This document shows positions 1 through 13,400 of a stretch of DNA of 64,000 nucleotides, in pieces. The notes beneath the pieces were generated by a model that saw only the letters and a list, made by a program, of their open reading frames with translations, made no database searches and had not been told where the DNA came from. The position numbers were made by a program, and so were the translations under genes. Numbering within the stretch: the stretch's first letter is position 1; each line of letters begins with the position of its first letter. Origin of the DNA: Salminus brasiliensis (Eukaryota; Chordata; Actinopteri; Characiformes; Bryconidae); NCBI RefSeq assembly GCF_030463535.1, contig NC_132878.1, forward strand, positions 23,317,925 through 23,381,924. The letters run 5' to 3'.

Positions 1-580
1 TCAGCCGCGACAAACCAGAGCGCGAGGCGGCGGTCCTTCGCTCTGCGCGGGAAAGTATACCTGCCGCCAAACCCGCGCGCGAGGCTCAAAGCCTCAGCGC
101 TGTAGTGAAGAGGGCCTTAAAACCTGCCCGCTTCTACCATCGCTAACTGACACGTACGCATAGACACACATTATATTCTGTTTGTTGATTCTTTGCACCT
201 GCAATGCTAACGTTTGTGTTCACGTTTAGTTGGCTCACCTCCACATTTACAATCATCAGGACGTGAATCAAGGTCTCTCTCTCGTTCAGATGCAGTGTTC
301 TGTGTTCTTGACTGTCCTTAGTCGTCCAAACCAGGAACTGTGTATCCTCAGAATCCCTATCAGTTCATTTTCAGCTGTCTGCCATCTTACCCATCTCCCT
401 GCACACCTAAACCCAGTCCTGGACTAGCCAGCATTTACAATGTAATCTAGAAAATATAGTCCAGAACTAGACTTAATCCATATCTGGGAAACTCCACCAA
501 TAGTATCTTTCCAACCATTAAATAATTAATTAATGTCTATTAAAAGAATGAAGCAACTCAACAAACCACTTTTAATAAAC
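1..580. promoter_or_regulatory. CpG-rich window edge, possible promoter of an upstream gene
   Basis: Positions 1-120 are strikingly rich in G, C and CpG compared with the AT-rich sequence after them, as expected of a vertebrate promoter or first-exon CpG island. I see no convincing coding exon. In human the gene beyond the 3' end of C11orf54 is MED17, transcribed in the same direction, so a minus-strand med17 promoter would fall about here; that is inference from synteny. From about 200 to 580 I see nothing recognisable. Confidence 0.35.
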
Positions 581-584
581 TCTC

Positions 585-590
585 TTTATT
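585..590 (-). promoter_or_regulatory. c11orf54: Polyadenylation signal candidate for c11orf54
   Basis: TTTATT on the plus strand reads AATAAA on the minus strand, roughly 105 nt past the c11orf54 stop codon at 695-697. It is the first canonical signal after the stop. The cleavage site itself cannot be placed from sequence alone. Confidence 0.5.
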
Positions 591-694
591 ATGCAAGTTG
601 TAAGAGTTCTTGGTCTCAGTTTTATAATTCATTAATAAACCGTGATTGTGATTTTACTGTGATCCTATGCTACAAGAACCACATCTCATTATAT

Positions 695-868
695 TCAGTC
701 TCTGCCCACATTATGGGTCTCTGTTGGCCGGTCAATGCGATAAATGAAATCAGCTGGGAGAAAGTAGCCCAGGTATTCCACTGTGTTTGGGGTTGTGTCT
801 ATGTAGTAGTGGCCTCCCTCACCGTGATGACTGAAGCCATGGGTGTGCTCCAGCCTCAGATCCAAACC
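695..868 (-). CDS. c11orf54: c11orf54 coding exon 8 with zinc-binding motif and stop
   Basis: 57 codons plus TGA. Encodes GLDLRLEHTHGFSHHGEGGH, which holds the three presumed zinc ligands (HTH and the final His), then TVEYLGYFLPADFIYRIDRP and the C-terminus. This is the most conserved part of the family. Confidence 0.96.
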   Translation of the reverse strand, partial: GLDLRLEHTHGFSHHGEGGHYYIDTTPNTVEYLGYFLPADFIYRIDRPTETHNVGRD

Positions 869-3800
869 CTGATGAAAAACAAATGGACAATGAATAGTAT
901 TATATACTATTATATGGCATTATATTACATAATTATATAAAATTATGAATTACATTTCTTTTTTGTACTGACAGGTGGAACCTTTCTCTTTCCCATTTGT
1001 TTTGGTGTCAGGAATTTATCAAAATCCAATTGGATTGAGTTGTTTGAGTATGAGTAAGTGCACATTAACACAGTGACCGTTAAAAGAAAGAAAATACAAA
1101 CAAATGTATATTTTTATATCTGGGCGCAGCTGAGACCAGAGTCTGAATTTGGTGTGATCCAAGAAATGTCTTTAGACCAAATTACAAGGGCCTGAGGCCT
1201 GACTTGAGTACTACAGCACTACTAAAGAACCTAGATTTACTGAAATAACACAATTTGGGTTTGAAGACTCGAAAGACTTGGAAATAAAGATAAAGACCTA
1301 TATTAATATAAATTCCCAGTTAGAGCAGCACAAATTAAGCTGGTTTAAGATCGGATAGGGTGAAATGTATTGACCAATCCTTTTCTACACAACATTCAGA
1401 TACATGAGTTAATGGTGAAGATATGGGGTGATACTCACTGGATCTCTGGACACCATGACAGACTGGCAGATGAAGGGAGCACTGACTTCAAAGTGCTTTA
1501 GCCAGTTGTTCACGTCTTCATTAGTATTCAGGGGGCACGTAGAGAACTCTCGTGGCTACAGACAGAAGACAAAGATGAACCTCTGGGACGTGTACCAAAC
1601 AATTTCCACTTGGGTGTGGAGTCTAATTTGACTGCATGACAGTTTGAACAAGTTTTCTTCAATGAGAATCTTTAAGATTTTGGTTAATCTGGGTCACAAA
1701 ACATATGACATCTGTACTCTCAGCTCATCTGATGCTTGGTACCCTTAATGCTCTCACTTCCATGTTCTTAGCACTTTTGGATTCTGCAGGGCAGATGCCC
1801 TCTGCAATTGACAGCCTTGCTTTAGATGTTCTTTGCACAGATGTTAACATGTTCTATAATACAATCATCAGGGTTAAACACAACTGAGAATGTGCAAGAC
1901 TGTGTTGAGAATAGTTCATTTAGATGATCATTGTGTATAATAATTAATGCTCAGCAACCAGAACGGTGTATCATGTGAATTTGAACACTTCAGGTCTCCT
2001 TTCTTTACCATGATGTGGATCTTGGCCTTCCCTTTCTGGATGATGAACGTCCCGCCAAGAGCCAGGGTCTTATCACCATAGTGTTCTTCCATAGTTTTCC
2101 TCATACAGTTCACAAGACTCTCCTCTCCTTTCCGTCTGCTCGCTCTGACCTTGATGACCTGTGACCAAACAAGTTTTTAATTTTGGTCTGCACCAAGTTT
2201 TTAATTTTTTTTTAAATAAAATTATAAACTAATTCAGTTATTGATCATTTGCACACTTGCCACTTCAACTGTTTACCCAGCTGGATTGAAAAATGACAAT
2301 ATTGTAAAAACAACAACAACAAAAAAAAAAAAGGTATGCAAGTTCTTCCTCTACACTTTAGCATTTAAATATAATAATTAACAGGGGTCTGCTCATGTCA
2401 CTGCTACTTTAACCGAGTACTGAGTAACAGCAGTTCTCTGTTAAGGGACTAACAGTTTATAGAAACCACATTATTAGAGGCAGAATAGTTTTAATCACAA
2501 ATAAGAGCAAAGCTATCGCACTGCACAGACATGTAGTGGTGACATCTGGCCGATACCCGACCTATTAAATTATTAAGAATTGGGATGCGTGCAGCTGTTA
2601 TCTGCCTCCGGAGTTTGCTCACCTTCCCAGGTTTACCCTCACACGCATAGAGGTTTGCAAGAAGGCCAAAGTCACAGTCATGGAATCTGTCACTGTATTT
2701 CTCCTGCAGACATTTCCCATCCACTGGATTGACTGAGGAGAAGTAGCTGCCGTTGATGGCAGATTTGCCCTCAGATTCAGTCAGCACCAGAGGCATCAGC
2801 TTAGAAAAGTAACATGGGTAATTAATGATGTTCATGAGAATAGCTAGGACACAGAAGTTAGTAGCTCTCCTTTGTGATTCATAAACAAAGTCAAGAAACT
2901 GCTAAGGGTGTAATCATTTTAGTCCTATATCATAAAACAATCAAACTGAATCTTACATTTATAATCAAAAATCATATAATATTAATATATGAAAACAGAA
3001 AGAAGAAGCAAGTGTCATGACGCAGGTTTTCACCTCTCCATTCATTCCAACAGTCTTAGATGAAACTGCACCAGCACCAATAATAAATGCCCCAGGAAGC
3101 TCCAACTCCTTGGACACAGTGTTCATATTATACACCTTGGGGACATGAATTATAATGCGTGTCATGAATAACCAATATATAACAATTGAATAGTAATAAA
3201 CAATAACAATATGTATATATATATCATATATTATCTACTTTCGGCAGCACGTGGCAACGGCAGCAGCTGGCTACCTCTCCTGCTAAAGTGCTACAACCTG
3301 AATACCCACACACAGACTGTTACTGATTACTCTTATCCTTTCGGTTCACTCATCATACCCACACTGAGCTCCACTAGTTCAGGAAATATACTGTACACTT
3401 TAACTGGAACTCTCTCTCTCTATTCATAAGCTGTGTACTGTTCTCCCTACCTGAACACTAGCTGCTATACTTATTACTGCACTGTACACTCTGTTTACAG
3501 ACACGATGCTGTGAACAATACCAGACTGGTCTACCTCAGCACACACTCCTGAACTCCCAGTTTTACTCTTCATTTACATGCACAGCACATCACTGCTCTG
3601 CATATAATACTAGTATAGTAACTCAGTTTACACCTTAATCACCCAGCCTTCATGCACACATTTGCACATGCACATACTTGTATATGTTTGTATTTACTGC
3701 CTTTGTACTAATTGTCTATGTACCCTGTCTTGTGTTTTGTCTTTGTTTATCTTACTGCACTATTGTATCATGTTGTATTTATTCTGCACCCGGAGACTCA

Positions 3801-5081
3801 GCCTGACAGTGTTTTGTTGTACAATACAACTGTGTTTTCGTTTAATGACAATAAACTTAAAGTGAACTGAATATGTCCTAGGCTCTTAGTCTTATAATCT
3901 AAATTCAACATCGGACAGTCGAACCTTGTCCACATGGACCAGGGGGACCAAGTAGGGGACACCTCCAACATCAGTAATGCGAGGTTTACCACAAAGCCCT
4001 TTTGGAAGAAGAAAAAAATAGCTAATATCAGTCAACTGTAAAAGTAGGGTGGATTTGGGTAATAAGTGACAATATATTAGGCAAAATACCAGCACTAAAT
4101 AACCTACCAATTCTTTTATTCTATTTATTCACTCATGTCAGTTAGCTCTATAATTCAATTTCTGACTCTTCTTAGTTTAATGTTTCAATAAGAGTCATAA
4201 AGCTCTACATTTTACAGGACTGTTTCAAATGTCTCTCTGTCCCTTACAATTAAAGAGGGGGGGGGGTTTCAATCAATCAGATTGTTGTCCAGAACTGTGC
4301 CGCATTTAAAAATACAGCCCTGTAATACAGACCTAAAATCTTCAGTGTGAGTGGGCAGAGTTAAACTGCTAAATACTGAATGAGTGGCTGTATGGTTGTC
4401 AAATTACATGTGTTTATTTGTGTAGAGTGTAAAAACATATTTTAATAGAACATTCATCTGCACATACACAATACAAAATTAGTGTTAATTTGCTTAATAA
4501 AAATAAACATTTATGTATTATGTACAAAGGTGACATTTCAGCAACATGCTCCAAATTAGCAGTAAAAAATGCCATAATTAGGTTTGTTTCCCATAGAGGA
4601 TTTATTTACTTTATTTAGAAAATTAATCAAAACATGACATTTGTGTTCATACTTCTGCACAATACTGCATGTAACTGTGTTGATATTTGCGACATCCCAA
4701 AAACAGCAGCATCAGCTGTACAAACTGCACAGTGAATGGTAGTGTGAATCTGTAATAGTACTTTTGTAGCAATTCATGCAAAACTAGTGGTCCACTTGTA
4801 TTTTGCTTAGCGTTTCCTTAGCAGCCCTCCAGTGGTTAAGCAGAGTATATAATAATAAAAAAAATAAGTAAATAATATTCCGTTTCAGCAAGTCATTTTA
4901 TATACTAGTCATTATTATTTTTCTGTAAGTTGTTTTAGTTTTTTTTCTAAAAATCTGTTTGAAAATAGTAAAAACTAGTTTGATCTTGTACGCATGACAA
5001 TTATCTGGGTGGCCTGAGGGTGGTCTAGCAGAGGTAAACACTCAGTGGGGTGCCGACCTTATCAGTGGACACTTACAAGCA

Positions 5082-5128
<47 letters not shown>

Positions 5129-5722
5129 AGTGAGGAATTTGTTTTTAAGACTTCAATTTGTTTACTAGTGAAATGTCCTGTGCTGGGATTGGAATAAACA
5201 ATAAAGTACCTACATTATTACCTAATGTGGCATAATAACTGATGTATCCTTTAATGCAGGTAATGTTTAATGCAGGTTCGGTGGGTTTAGCGTTGCTGTG
5301 TGTGCTTATATATGATTAAACCTGTACCTACCTTTAACAGGAAACTGGAATGGTGCTTGTGAGAGATCTGGGCACTCAGCCACACAGACTTCCGCGTCTT
5401 CAAAGTTATTCCGGAGTCCTTTTTCCAGCACTGATACACAACAATGATGATTACTCAACACTGTTAAACCACACACACACACACACACTAACGGCAACTT
5501 ACAGCCTATAACTCTGCTGCAGTTCAGGCTGAAAAGCTCACTGAGACACTGAACTTTGGTCTGTGTATTCAATTCAGGGTTCATCAGTGCAGTGAAACAA
5601 ACACTACCACCCAGACCTTTCTTCATTTCTCAACGGGTGTAAAGAAATGCCTTACCCTCACATAACTCCTCCAGACTGGGAACATGTAGCTGGAGCTTTT
5701 CGGTTTTACTGGTGCCTGCCAT
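695..5722 (-). CDS. c11orf54: Ester hydrolase C11orf54 homologue (PTD012 family), 8 exons, complete
   Basis: Eight exons join in frame on the minus strand: 5722-5656, 5430-5332, 3998-3925, 3135-3034, 2799-2623, 2158-2009, 1555-1439 and 868-695. They give 319 residues (human about 315) with no internal stop. The order of conserved blocks matches human C11orf54 throughout, including HVPSLEEL near the N-terminus, CGKPRITDVGGVPYLVPLV, ELPGAFIIGAGA, GGTFIIQKGKAK and the C-terminal THNVGRD. The family's zinc motif HxHx9H is intact in the last exon (HTH, nine residues, then the His of GGH). The human protein is a nuclear/cytoplasmic zinc protein with esterase activity on model substrates; its physiological substrate is uncertain. 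The start has a strong context (A at -3, G at +4). It is divergent to taf1d. Identity is very secure. Confidence 0.96.
1439..1555 (-). CDS. c11orf54: c11orf54 coding exon 7
   Basis: 117 nt, 39 codons, phase 0. Encodes PREFSTCPLNTNEDVNNWLK and ends MVSRDP before a perfect gtgagt donor. Confidence 0.94.
2009..2158 (-). CDS. c11orf54: c11orf54 coding exon 6
   Basis: 150 nt, 50 codons, phase 0. Encodes VIKVRASRRKGEESLVNCMR and the invariant LALGGTFIIQKGKAK block, ending in HIM before gtaaag. Confidence 0.94.
2623..2799 (-). CDS. c11orf54: c11orf54 coding exon 5
   Basis: 177 nt, 59 codons, phase 0 on both sides. Encodes LMPLVLTESEGKSAINGSYF and NPVDGKCLQEKYSDRFHD, ending in EGKPGK before a gtgagc donor. 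Confidence 0.94.
3034..3135 (-). CDS. c11orf54: c11orf54 coding exon 4
   Basis: 102 nt, phase 0 on both sides, encode VYNMNTVSKELELPGAF, the glycine-rich IIGAGA turn, and SKTVGMNGE. Acceptor ccccaag, donor gtgaaa. Confidence 0.93.
3200..3872 (+). repeat. Retroelement 3'-tail-like sequence in c11orf54 intron 3
   Basis: About 0.65 kb of intron resembles the 3' end of a fish LINE/SINE: a T-rich run with TGTTTTGTTGTACAATACAA, then TGACAATAAA near 3847-3856 and an A-rich tail. The resemblance to RTE/L2-type tails ending in GACAATAAA is from memory; I cannot assign a class. Confidence 0.35.
3925..3998 (-). CDS. c11orf54: c11orf54 coding exon 3
   Basis: 74 nt encode CGKPRITDVGGVPYLVPLVH and end after VDK. 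The only donor that keeps the family alignment is AAG|gttcga, a weak, non-consensus site. Joining here restores the conserved VDK-VYN junction. Confidence 0.88.
5084..5127. repeat. (ATT)n microsatellite
   Basis: About 14 uninterrupted ATT units in c11orf54 intron 2. Confidence 0.95.
5332..5430 (-). CDS. c11orf54: c11orf54 coding exon 2
   Basis: 99 nt encode LEKGLRNNFEDAEV through FQFPVKG, between a tatcag acceptor and a gtaggt donor. Both boundaries are phase 1. A (CA)n tract lies in the intron just upstream. Confidence 0.92.
5656..5722 (-). CDS. c11orf54: c11orf54 coding exon 1
   Basis: 67 nt encode the start Met and the HVPSLEELCE block, ending in phase 1 before a gtaagg donor. The ATG is in a strong Kozak context (aaggATGG). 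Confidence 0.93.
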
Positions 5723-7243
5723 CCTTCAGTTAGCTCAGCTCGCCCTGCACCACACACACACCGACAGACACACACGCATACCGTGGGTCACATGCTCTAC
5801 AGCCTTGACGCTGACTGATGTGCTGACGGGCTGCGTTCACTCACCCAGAGATTCATGGGTAAGAAACGTTTCCCCCTGAACTGGATGCGGCGGGTTGCAA
5901 GATTAGTGACCGGTCTCTGCTAACTTCTGAACTGGCAGCATGACGAAGGCACTCCTAATGAGCTGAAAACAAGATGAAGACCCGTTCTGGCAATTATTTG
6001 CTTTCACAGTGTTGTCACGACCATGTTTATTCGTTTATGTTGTCTGGTGATTATTAACATCGCCACGTTTTTAAGAAATATTGAACGTTTTGTAAACTTA
6101 TTTACTTACTAACTCAATCATATTTAAGTTTTTATTACATTGAATGTGTCATTAATGCTGAAAATGGCTGAAACAAAACTGTTTTTAGAATAAAAAACTA
6201 AAAATAAAACTACTACACTAGTACTCTCTCTTACAGACTATGTGACTGGGGGAATGTTATGTTATTATATTAAACTAATTCAATTAAATACTATATAAAT
6301 GTAACTCACTGTAGGCCTAATCACCGTAGAAATCACAGAAACAAACACAAAAAACGTTTCAGTACAAAAATATTTAAAAATGAAAGATTATTTAAATAAT
6401 AAATTAGCTGTCGGGAGACAAACTACATGACGTTACTTTATGTGGGTTAGAAACAAGCCATACATTGTTAGCTATGTGTGTAAGCCTACATGATATAAGT
6501 ATCGGATAATCATTTGTATAGATGCATATAAAATACAAGGTTTCACACAATGATTATGTAGTTGTTAATACTAAGTTGAGTAATCATTATTTAAGGATAA
6601 TTTGTCAACAAACACAAGGTATAATAAACATTTTACTACAACAGTAAACACATCGATGCTGCTTTGTTGGTCAAAATAATCAAGACATGCACGATGCAAA
6701 AAGTGCATTTTCTTCTGAATATGAGTTTTCCCTCAATACAATAAAATGATGCACATAAAAATAGCGTTCAAAATAAAATAATACATCAGTCATTTCAATT
6801 TTACTTCCAAGTTCACTTGTAAGACAATTAGCTATATCTATCCAAAAAGCCCTGAATAAATGAAACTCAATAGCCCACCAACGTGGCGCTGCTGTTGAAC
6901 GTAGCCTGACTGCACGGCGTTGGCGTCACGGACTTTTGGAGCTCTGTGATTGGTCGTTTACTTTCTGTTTCCAAGTGCTTCCTGATAAGCCTCCGCCCAC
7001 AAGCGCGCCCCCTTCCTGCGCTCAGTGCTAACGAGAGTCGCACGTGTGTGTGTGTTCGTTCAGCTCGAGCTGTTTACATGGAGAGAAACACGGATTAACA
7101 TGAGTGAAAAGGGAGCGGGCCGCTGTGTCTGTGTTTTCAGCAGACTGACTCCTAAACGAGGGGGCTAGTTCCGCTGTGTTGCTCAGATAGCGCGGTCTGG
7201 GCGAACTGGGCGCTTAACGAGTCAGAAGTGAACTCCGGTGAAT
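5723..7243. promoter_or_regulatory. Divergent promoter region between c11orf54 and taf1d
   Basis: 1.5 kb separates the two start codons. CpG-rich DNA sits at both ends (about 5723-5900 and 6890-7243) with AT-rich DNA between. On the taf1d side I see an inverted CCAAT box (ATTGG, 6949-6953), a CGTCA half-CRE (6924-6928) and an E-box CACGTG (7041-7046). On the c11orf54 side there is GTCACATG near 5787-5794, which resembles an M-box/E-box. Neither side has an obvious TATA box. The human pair is also head to head, so the arrangement is old. The motifs are seen; their use is inferred. Confidence 0.6.
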
Positions 7244-7431
7244 ATGGAGAGTATTTTAGAGACGATCACTCAGAGCGAGCTCGTTCACATCGACTCCGAG
7301 AGAGATGTGGTGTTTGAAACTCCTTCGACCGACGTTATCGACACCATTTCAAAGTATTTTGAAGACACCGTGAAGAAAGGGCTCAACACCGAGGGCTCGA
7401 GTGTTGAACCATCTGCAGCGCGCTCAGACAG
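7244..7431 (+). CDS. taf1d: taf1d coding exon 1
   Basis: 62 codons plus two bases encode MESILETITQSELVHIDSER and a serine-rich end, followed by a gtgaga donor. An upstream in-frame GTG at 7238 is unlikely to be used. Confidence 0.85.
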
Positions 7432-10400
7432 GTGAGACTCGTCCTGTTAAAGGTGGGAACTATTTAGCTATGGAGATACGAAGTGAACCGCAGATCAGAC
7501 ACTGAGAGACAAAAACAGTGCTTTTACAGCGTTTCTGGACTTGGCACGGCGCCAATAGGTCCTATTCTATTGGCAGTACTTCTCCGCAGGGACTGGACAA
7601 ACTGTATGTGCGGATTTGCATTTAGATCTATTTCAGCAATGAGTGCAACTTAAAGGAGCTCAATGCATTTATTTGAAGTTGTGTCCACAAACCTTAAGCT
7701 GCAAAACAGCTTGCTTTTGCAATGTCATGAAAAACAGCATTCACCTGATCAATGGATTAGTTGTACTGTGTGTGCTGGGTTTCTACTCCATAGGAGCTGT
7801 TTACACTTTTCCTTAGCATGTGTCTTCACTGATCTGATCAATATTGCACTTAATTGCATCAAAAACTTTGTATAAACACTCCCAGGATGCATTGTGGTTA
7901 GGACTGCACAATATTGGGGGGGGGAAACTGACATTGCAATATTTTATTTTGCAATTGTGCATTGCGGATTATTCAAAAAATGCTGAATAATCCAACACAT
8001 CATGATATTAATAATGTCCTCTGTGTATCCAAGATCGGACTGAACTAAATTATGTTTGGCAGCTATAATCTGCCACTTGTAATTTAAAATGAGAATGGTG
8101 CAATTGTTCCTTTTGTAACAAGCAAGTTGTAGCATAATGTGAATGCTTTAATTTGTGTGACATTGTGCATCCTGCAATGTGATTATTGCGTATGCAAACA
8201 TCACAATGTATGAGTGCCATCAGCACTCCATCAGCTGCAGCCATCTAGCGCAGGTAAATAGAGCAAAGGCTGCAACGTCACACTGAAATTCTAAAGAAGT
8301 GTATGTCACTATACACTTATACAATGAGGTTTAATGCAAATCATTTCTACAGTGCAATGTGTACATAAAAAATGTCTCAAAAAAGTGCTCAGTTCTTACA
8401 CACTATATACATTTACACAGACAATATTTACAGAGAATAAACAATTCAGCCCAGATTTATTTGTCAGTAAGGCTACTGAGTGAACACACACAAATACCAT
8501 AAATGAAGATATATACCAGAAGATGTACAATATGGCCTCTGACACATTTTCTATTCCCTGCTTCTAAACATGTTTGATCAAGCTCATAAACTGGTTATTG
8601 AGCCAGTAGATTATATTTATTTTCAAATGCTTTCACTAATCCCTTTCCCTATGTCCTTTTTTTCCACAGTGACTCTGGTGACAGCCTGTTTTTGACCCAG
8701 TCAGTGACTCCGGTGCTCAGAACAGTGAAAAGACACCGCTCAACTGAAAGATCTGCTCTTTACTTGAGTTTGGAATCAGACGATGAAAGCGAAGGGGGCC
8801 ACAACGAAGGTTTGAGTCGGCCACGTAAACCACGGCCAGCATATGTTCGCCCATACAGGACAGAGTTTCCTTTTCTAAAGAACTTTAGGAAGTCCTGCTC
8901 AGGAAGACTGTCTGTCCATAAGAACCAGATTCTAGTGGTAAGGATGTGTGAATAGTTCTTTTGTGTAGGAGTGGCGGAGAATATATGGAGCTTGCTGCTG
9001 AAAATATTCCCATGCGTCCAGATTCAAGACAAGACAACCATATTCGCCATTTGTGTTTGACACCAATGGAATTTGGCCTTTGCCTTTAACCCATCCGTGC
9101 TTTGAAAACACACATACTCACCAGTGATCAAACTCATACAGTGACCGTAAGAGCATGTGCCTATAGACTCCAGTGCTTGTTTCTTATACTGCAGCTGGAC
9201 TCACTGTGAATGCTGTTTCGTTGTCCAGCTCTGCCATTTCCTGAAAATGTTATTGTTCTGTATTTCTGCTTGGCATCTCCAGCTGCTTTTTCTGTTGTGC
9301 GTAAGAGTGAAATGCGTTTGAACTGGTGAATGGAAGTGTAAAGACTCTTAGTGTTGCGTGTGACTGTGAAGGTAATGGGTTACTTGATTCATCCAATGCC
9401 ACTGTTTGATACAGGACCAGTAATGTAATAGGTCTGCATTTCTTTTTAATATTGGCTTTGACATTAAAAAAAAAAAAAAAAGCATTTTTTTCAAAGGTCT
9501 GGAATCACATAACACCTCCTGACATTATCAAAATATCCAAACTTTACTGTTCCCTTTAACAAAATATGCACAAAGATTAAAATTTTCACACACATAAAAA
9601 CTCCTTTTGAATAATCAATAAAGCGGGGCCCCAAGTGGCCCCATAAGCCACTGTCCTACACGAAGGTTAACATTAAATTTTGTTAACTATGGTGTATTTA
9701 CATTTGAAATACACTAAATTCCAAGTTTGGAAACTTTACAGATCATCAGGTCACATTACAAAGATCTCAAACTCCCAAAGAATGTCAAATATTTGCAAAA
9801 CTGTCATCTAAAAATGAAAAAATAGTTTCTATAAGTGATGCTTCAAATGATCTTCATGCAAGCACAGAGGTGGATATCAGACCATTTATCCTTGCTCTTT
9901 CAGAATTCAGAGATCGGAGGCTTCTTTAAATGTGTACAGAAAATCAGCCAGGGACATGAAGTGCAAAGAGGAAAATTATGTCCATCATTATTCCCATCTG
10001 AGTGAGTTGTTTTTAAAATTCTTATTTTTTCTTCTTATTATTATAATTTTCTGAAGTTGCTCTTTTGAAGTTAAACACCTGTTCAATCACATCTTCCTTT
10101 TATGCAGTTTTAATGTATGATGACTTCATTTTCAGGCTGGAAGAAGACCGTTTAGAAGGTGGCAGCACAGAGGAGGACCATGAAAACGATGATGATGTCA
10201 AAGTAGTGGTATGTCTGTTGGTAGTTTCAACTTTATTGCTGACATAGATGTGCACATGTGCACACACACACACACAGTCTTGTCCCTTTAGAGCAGTACT
10301 GTCAATAGAATTGGACACTCTGGAACAGATAAGCATGAACCTATTGGCACCATGCTTAATACCAGGCTAGAGGGGTATAAACCCCTTCAGCATTGAAATG

Positions 10401-13400
10401 TGGAGCAGTGGAACTGTTCTCTGAAATTATGGTGCTCCATACTTGCTAAATGCAATCATATCCTCACAGCAATGCTCCGAAATCTAGTAGAAAGCCTTCC
10501 CTGGACAGTGGAGACGGTTACTCCAACAAAGGCGTGACAAACTCTTTCCCAATACTTTCCCAAAACTCTGTCCCAATACTTTTGTATATAAAGTGTGTTT
10601 AAGCCACCAGTCAGCTATTGAATCTTATGGTTGTATGGTTGTTTGACTGATCAGGAAATCCTGCAATTGCAGTCTTTCTTGTTTCCTGCTAGGTGATGGC
10701 ACATGGCAAAGCACAGAGGCCTTCTAGTCATATGCTATTAACAGCATACCACTTGTTTATGGCTAGGCTTCATCACTCTATTCTGCAATATAACATTCTA
10801 TTGAACAGTGTCTTGTAAACTATACCCAATGGTTTGTTGGTACTAAATATGCTGCCTCTGGTCACGTTTTTTTTATTTATTCATTAATAGGTGTAATTTT
10901 CTTTCAGGACACAGAATGCTTTATTTTCAATGCCCATAAAAGAAACCGGCAAACATGGCTTCCAAAGAGCAGATGGCAAAGTAAATTGAAGAAAGCAAAA
11001 GAACATAAAAATGAACTAAAACAAAGAAGGCCAAAGCAGAAGCGTGCTGAAGACATAACAGGAGGTCAGGAGCACAACGAGACTTTGTCAGAGATGGAGA
11101 CCCATTTACCCAACAACGGAACATCACCATGTAAAAGCAGGAAAAAGAAGCATAACGGCAGCAGCTCTATAGCCATGACCTCATTCTCTTCCCCTGGATG
11201 TTCCAGCACTGGATCCTTACTTATACACCAAGAGGAACATAGTGAGCAACAGCTGGAAGTTTTAGCTGCATGTTCACAGTCACAATTTCTTCACAGCAGA
11301 ATTCCTCCAGGCCAACAACTTGCTGTGAGTTCTGAGAATTTGCCAGTTGGAGAAACTGACAGTGTACAAGTGGTTGAGGAAACCCAAAGGCCAGATTCAG
11401 ACCAGGCGTCAGTGGAGGCTGAAGAAATGTCCGCTACTGAAATGGTGGAGGACAGATCAAAAGAAAGTGGTGAAGATGGTACTTGTTTTGAGAATATCTC
11501 ATTCAGAGAACTCCAGGAGAGCAACAAGGAAACTGGTGAAGGTGAACTACAGGAAAACGAGGAGTTTAATCTTGACAGTGGAGTTTCTATAGGTTCACAG
11601 GATTTGTTTGAACAAGAGGAGAGTCAGACTGATGTAATGACGGCATCCGTTTCATTAGATGAGATTAGAGTCCGGGACGGTAAGGAAGACCAAGAAAGTT
11701 ATGTGGTGCAATGTGATGAGAGATCCCCATTGAGAAAGAACAACACCGTGGCTGATCAGGCAGATATGGCCATGGAAACAGACAGCCCGTTGTTTAATTA
11801 CGGTGGATTGACATTGCTGAAAAGGAGAAGGAAAAAGGCTGAAACATCAGATGCAGGTCAAAATGAGAATTCCTCTCAGTATGACGATGCATGTGTGCAG
11901 AGTAAGAGGAAAAAGGCTGGCCTGGTGGATACAGATTGCAAAGGAGAGGAGAATGTTGATGCCAGGCTCCTGCAGGAACGAGCACAAACCATATTGTCAC
12001 CAGACACATTTCAGCACTCTGAAGCAAACTTTGCTGCAGCAACAAAGGAAAAGGGGACAGAGGAGAGGGATGTTCAGTCATTGCCCCACAACAGTGAGGG
12101 GACATATATAGAAGATGACAATGCGATAACCTGTCCAACTTCAGAAGGTCTAGCGTCTGTAGCTGAGCCTGAACAATTGACGGTACCTGGTCTTTTTACT
12201 CCTGTCAAGAATGATGAACAGCAGGGTAGCAGCACAGATATAAACAAGGTTAGGAAGAGTCTTATCCAGTTGGAGGGTTTTGAACCACATAGAATAAAGA
12301 AAGCAAAGAAAAGGGAGTTAAAAGATGTGATGTCTGATTACTCTATAACTGCAGAATGTGATGAAGAGGTTGAGTCAAGCCATGGTACTCCAATACAAAA
12401 ACCTGCGGAGAAGAAGCGACAAGGATTACTAGAGGACAATGGTGAAGAAAGACGAGTCAAAGTTATTTCCTCTACCACAAATGTTCAGTCAGAAACCTTG
12501 AGCAACAATGATATGGAAGCCAATAGAGGCAACCAAGAAAATTGTCTTGATGTACAGGCAGATGCCTTGGTTACACCAAGGAAGAAGAAAAAAAAGAAGA
12601 GGGAGCAGGTTGTTGTAGAAAATGTGTGTCTAGAGGCTCAACATATAGAAGTGACCGAGCAAGTTGAGACTTTAAAAGTGGTTCAAGATCCTGAACAGCA
12701 GGCTTCTGAATCAGTTCCACAGAAAATAAAGAAGAAAAAGAAAAGGAAGCGAGAGCATGATCTTGAAACAAATGCAACTGTAGAAACCAGTGAGGTAGAC
12801 AATACAATGCAAATTGAGGAGAGAAAATTGAAGAAGAAAAAGAAGAGAGAACGTGTTGAATATAATGTGGAAGCAACAGCGCAAGCTGTAGAAGTAGTTC
12901 AAGATTCTGAGAAGCAGACTACTGAATCCATTCCAGAGAAAAAATCAAAGAAAAAGAAGAGAGAACAGCTAGTTGAAAATAATGTATGTGTAGAAGTAAC
13001 AGAGCAAGTTGAGGCTCTAGATGTAGTTCATCACCCACAAACACAGGCTACTGAATTAGTTCCAGAGAAAAAAGTGAAGAAGAAGAAGAAAGAGGGACAT
13101 GAAGTTGCTGAAGAAAATATGGAACGGATAGATTCTACAGAACAAATCCAGGCACTTGAAGTGATTCAGGATTCTGAGCCGGGAGCTGGTGAGCTGGTTC
13201 CAAAGAAAAAACAAAAGAAGAAGAAGAAAAATAGAGGACAGGTTGTTGAGGAAACTGTGGATGTTCAGACCACTCAAGTAGCCACAGCAGAGCATGTGGA
13301 GGGTCAAGAACTGATCCAGGAAGCTGAGCAGCAAAGTACTGAATTGGTTCCAGAGATGAAGGTAAAAAAGAAGAAGAAAAAGAGGAAATCTGAGGGTGTT

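Noticed and set aside
533-940. 135-codon plus-strand frame
   Set aside because: It is antisense to c11orf54 exon 8 and runs into AT-rich 3' flanking DNA.
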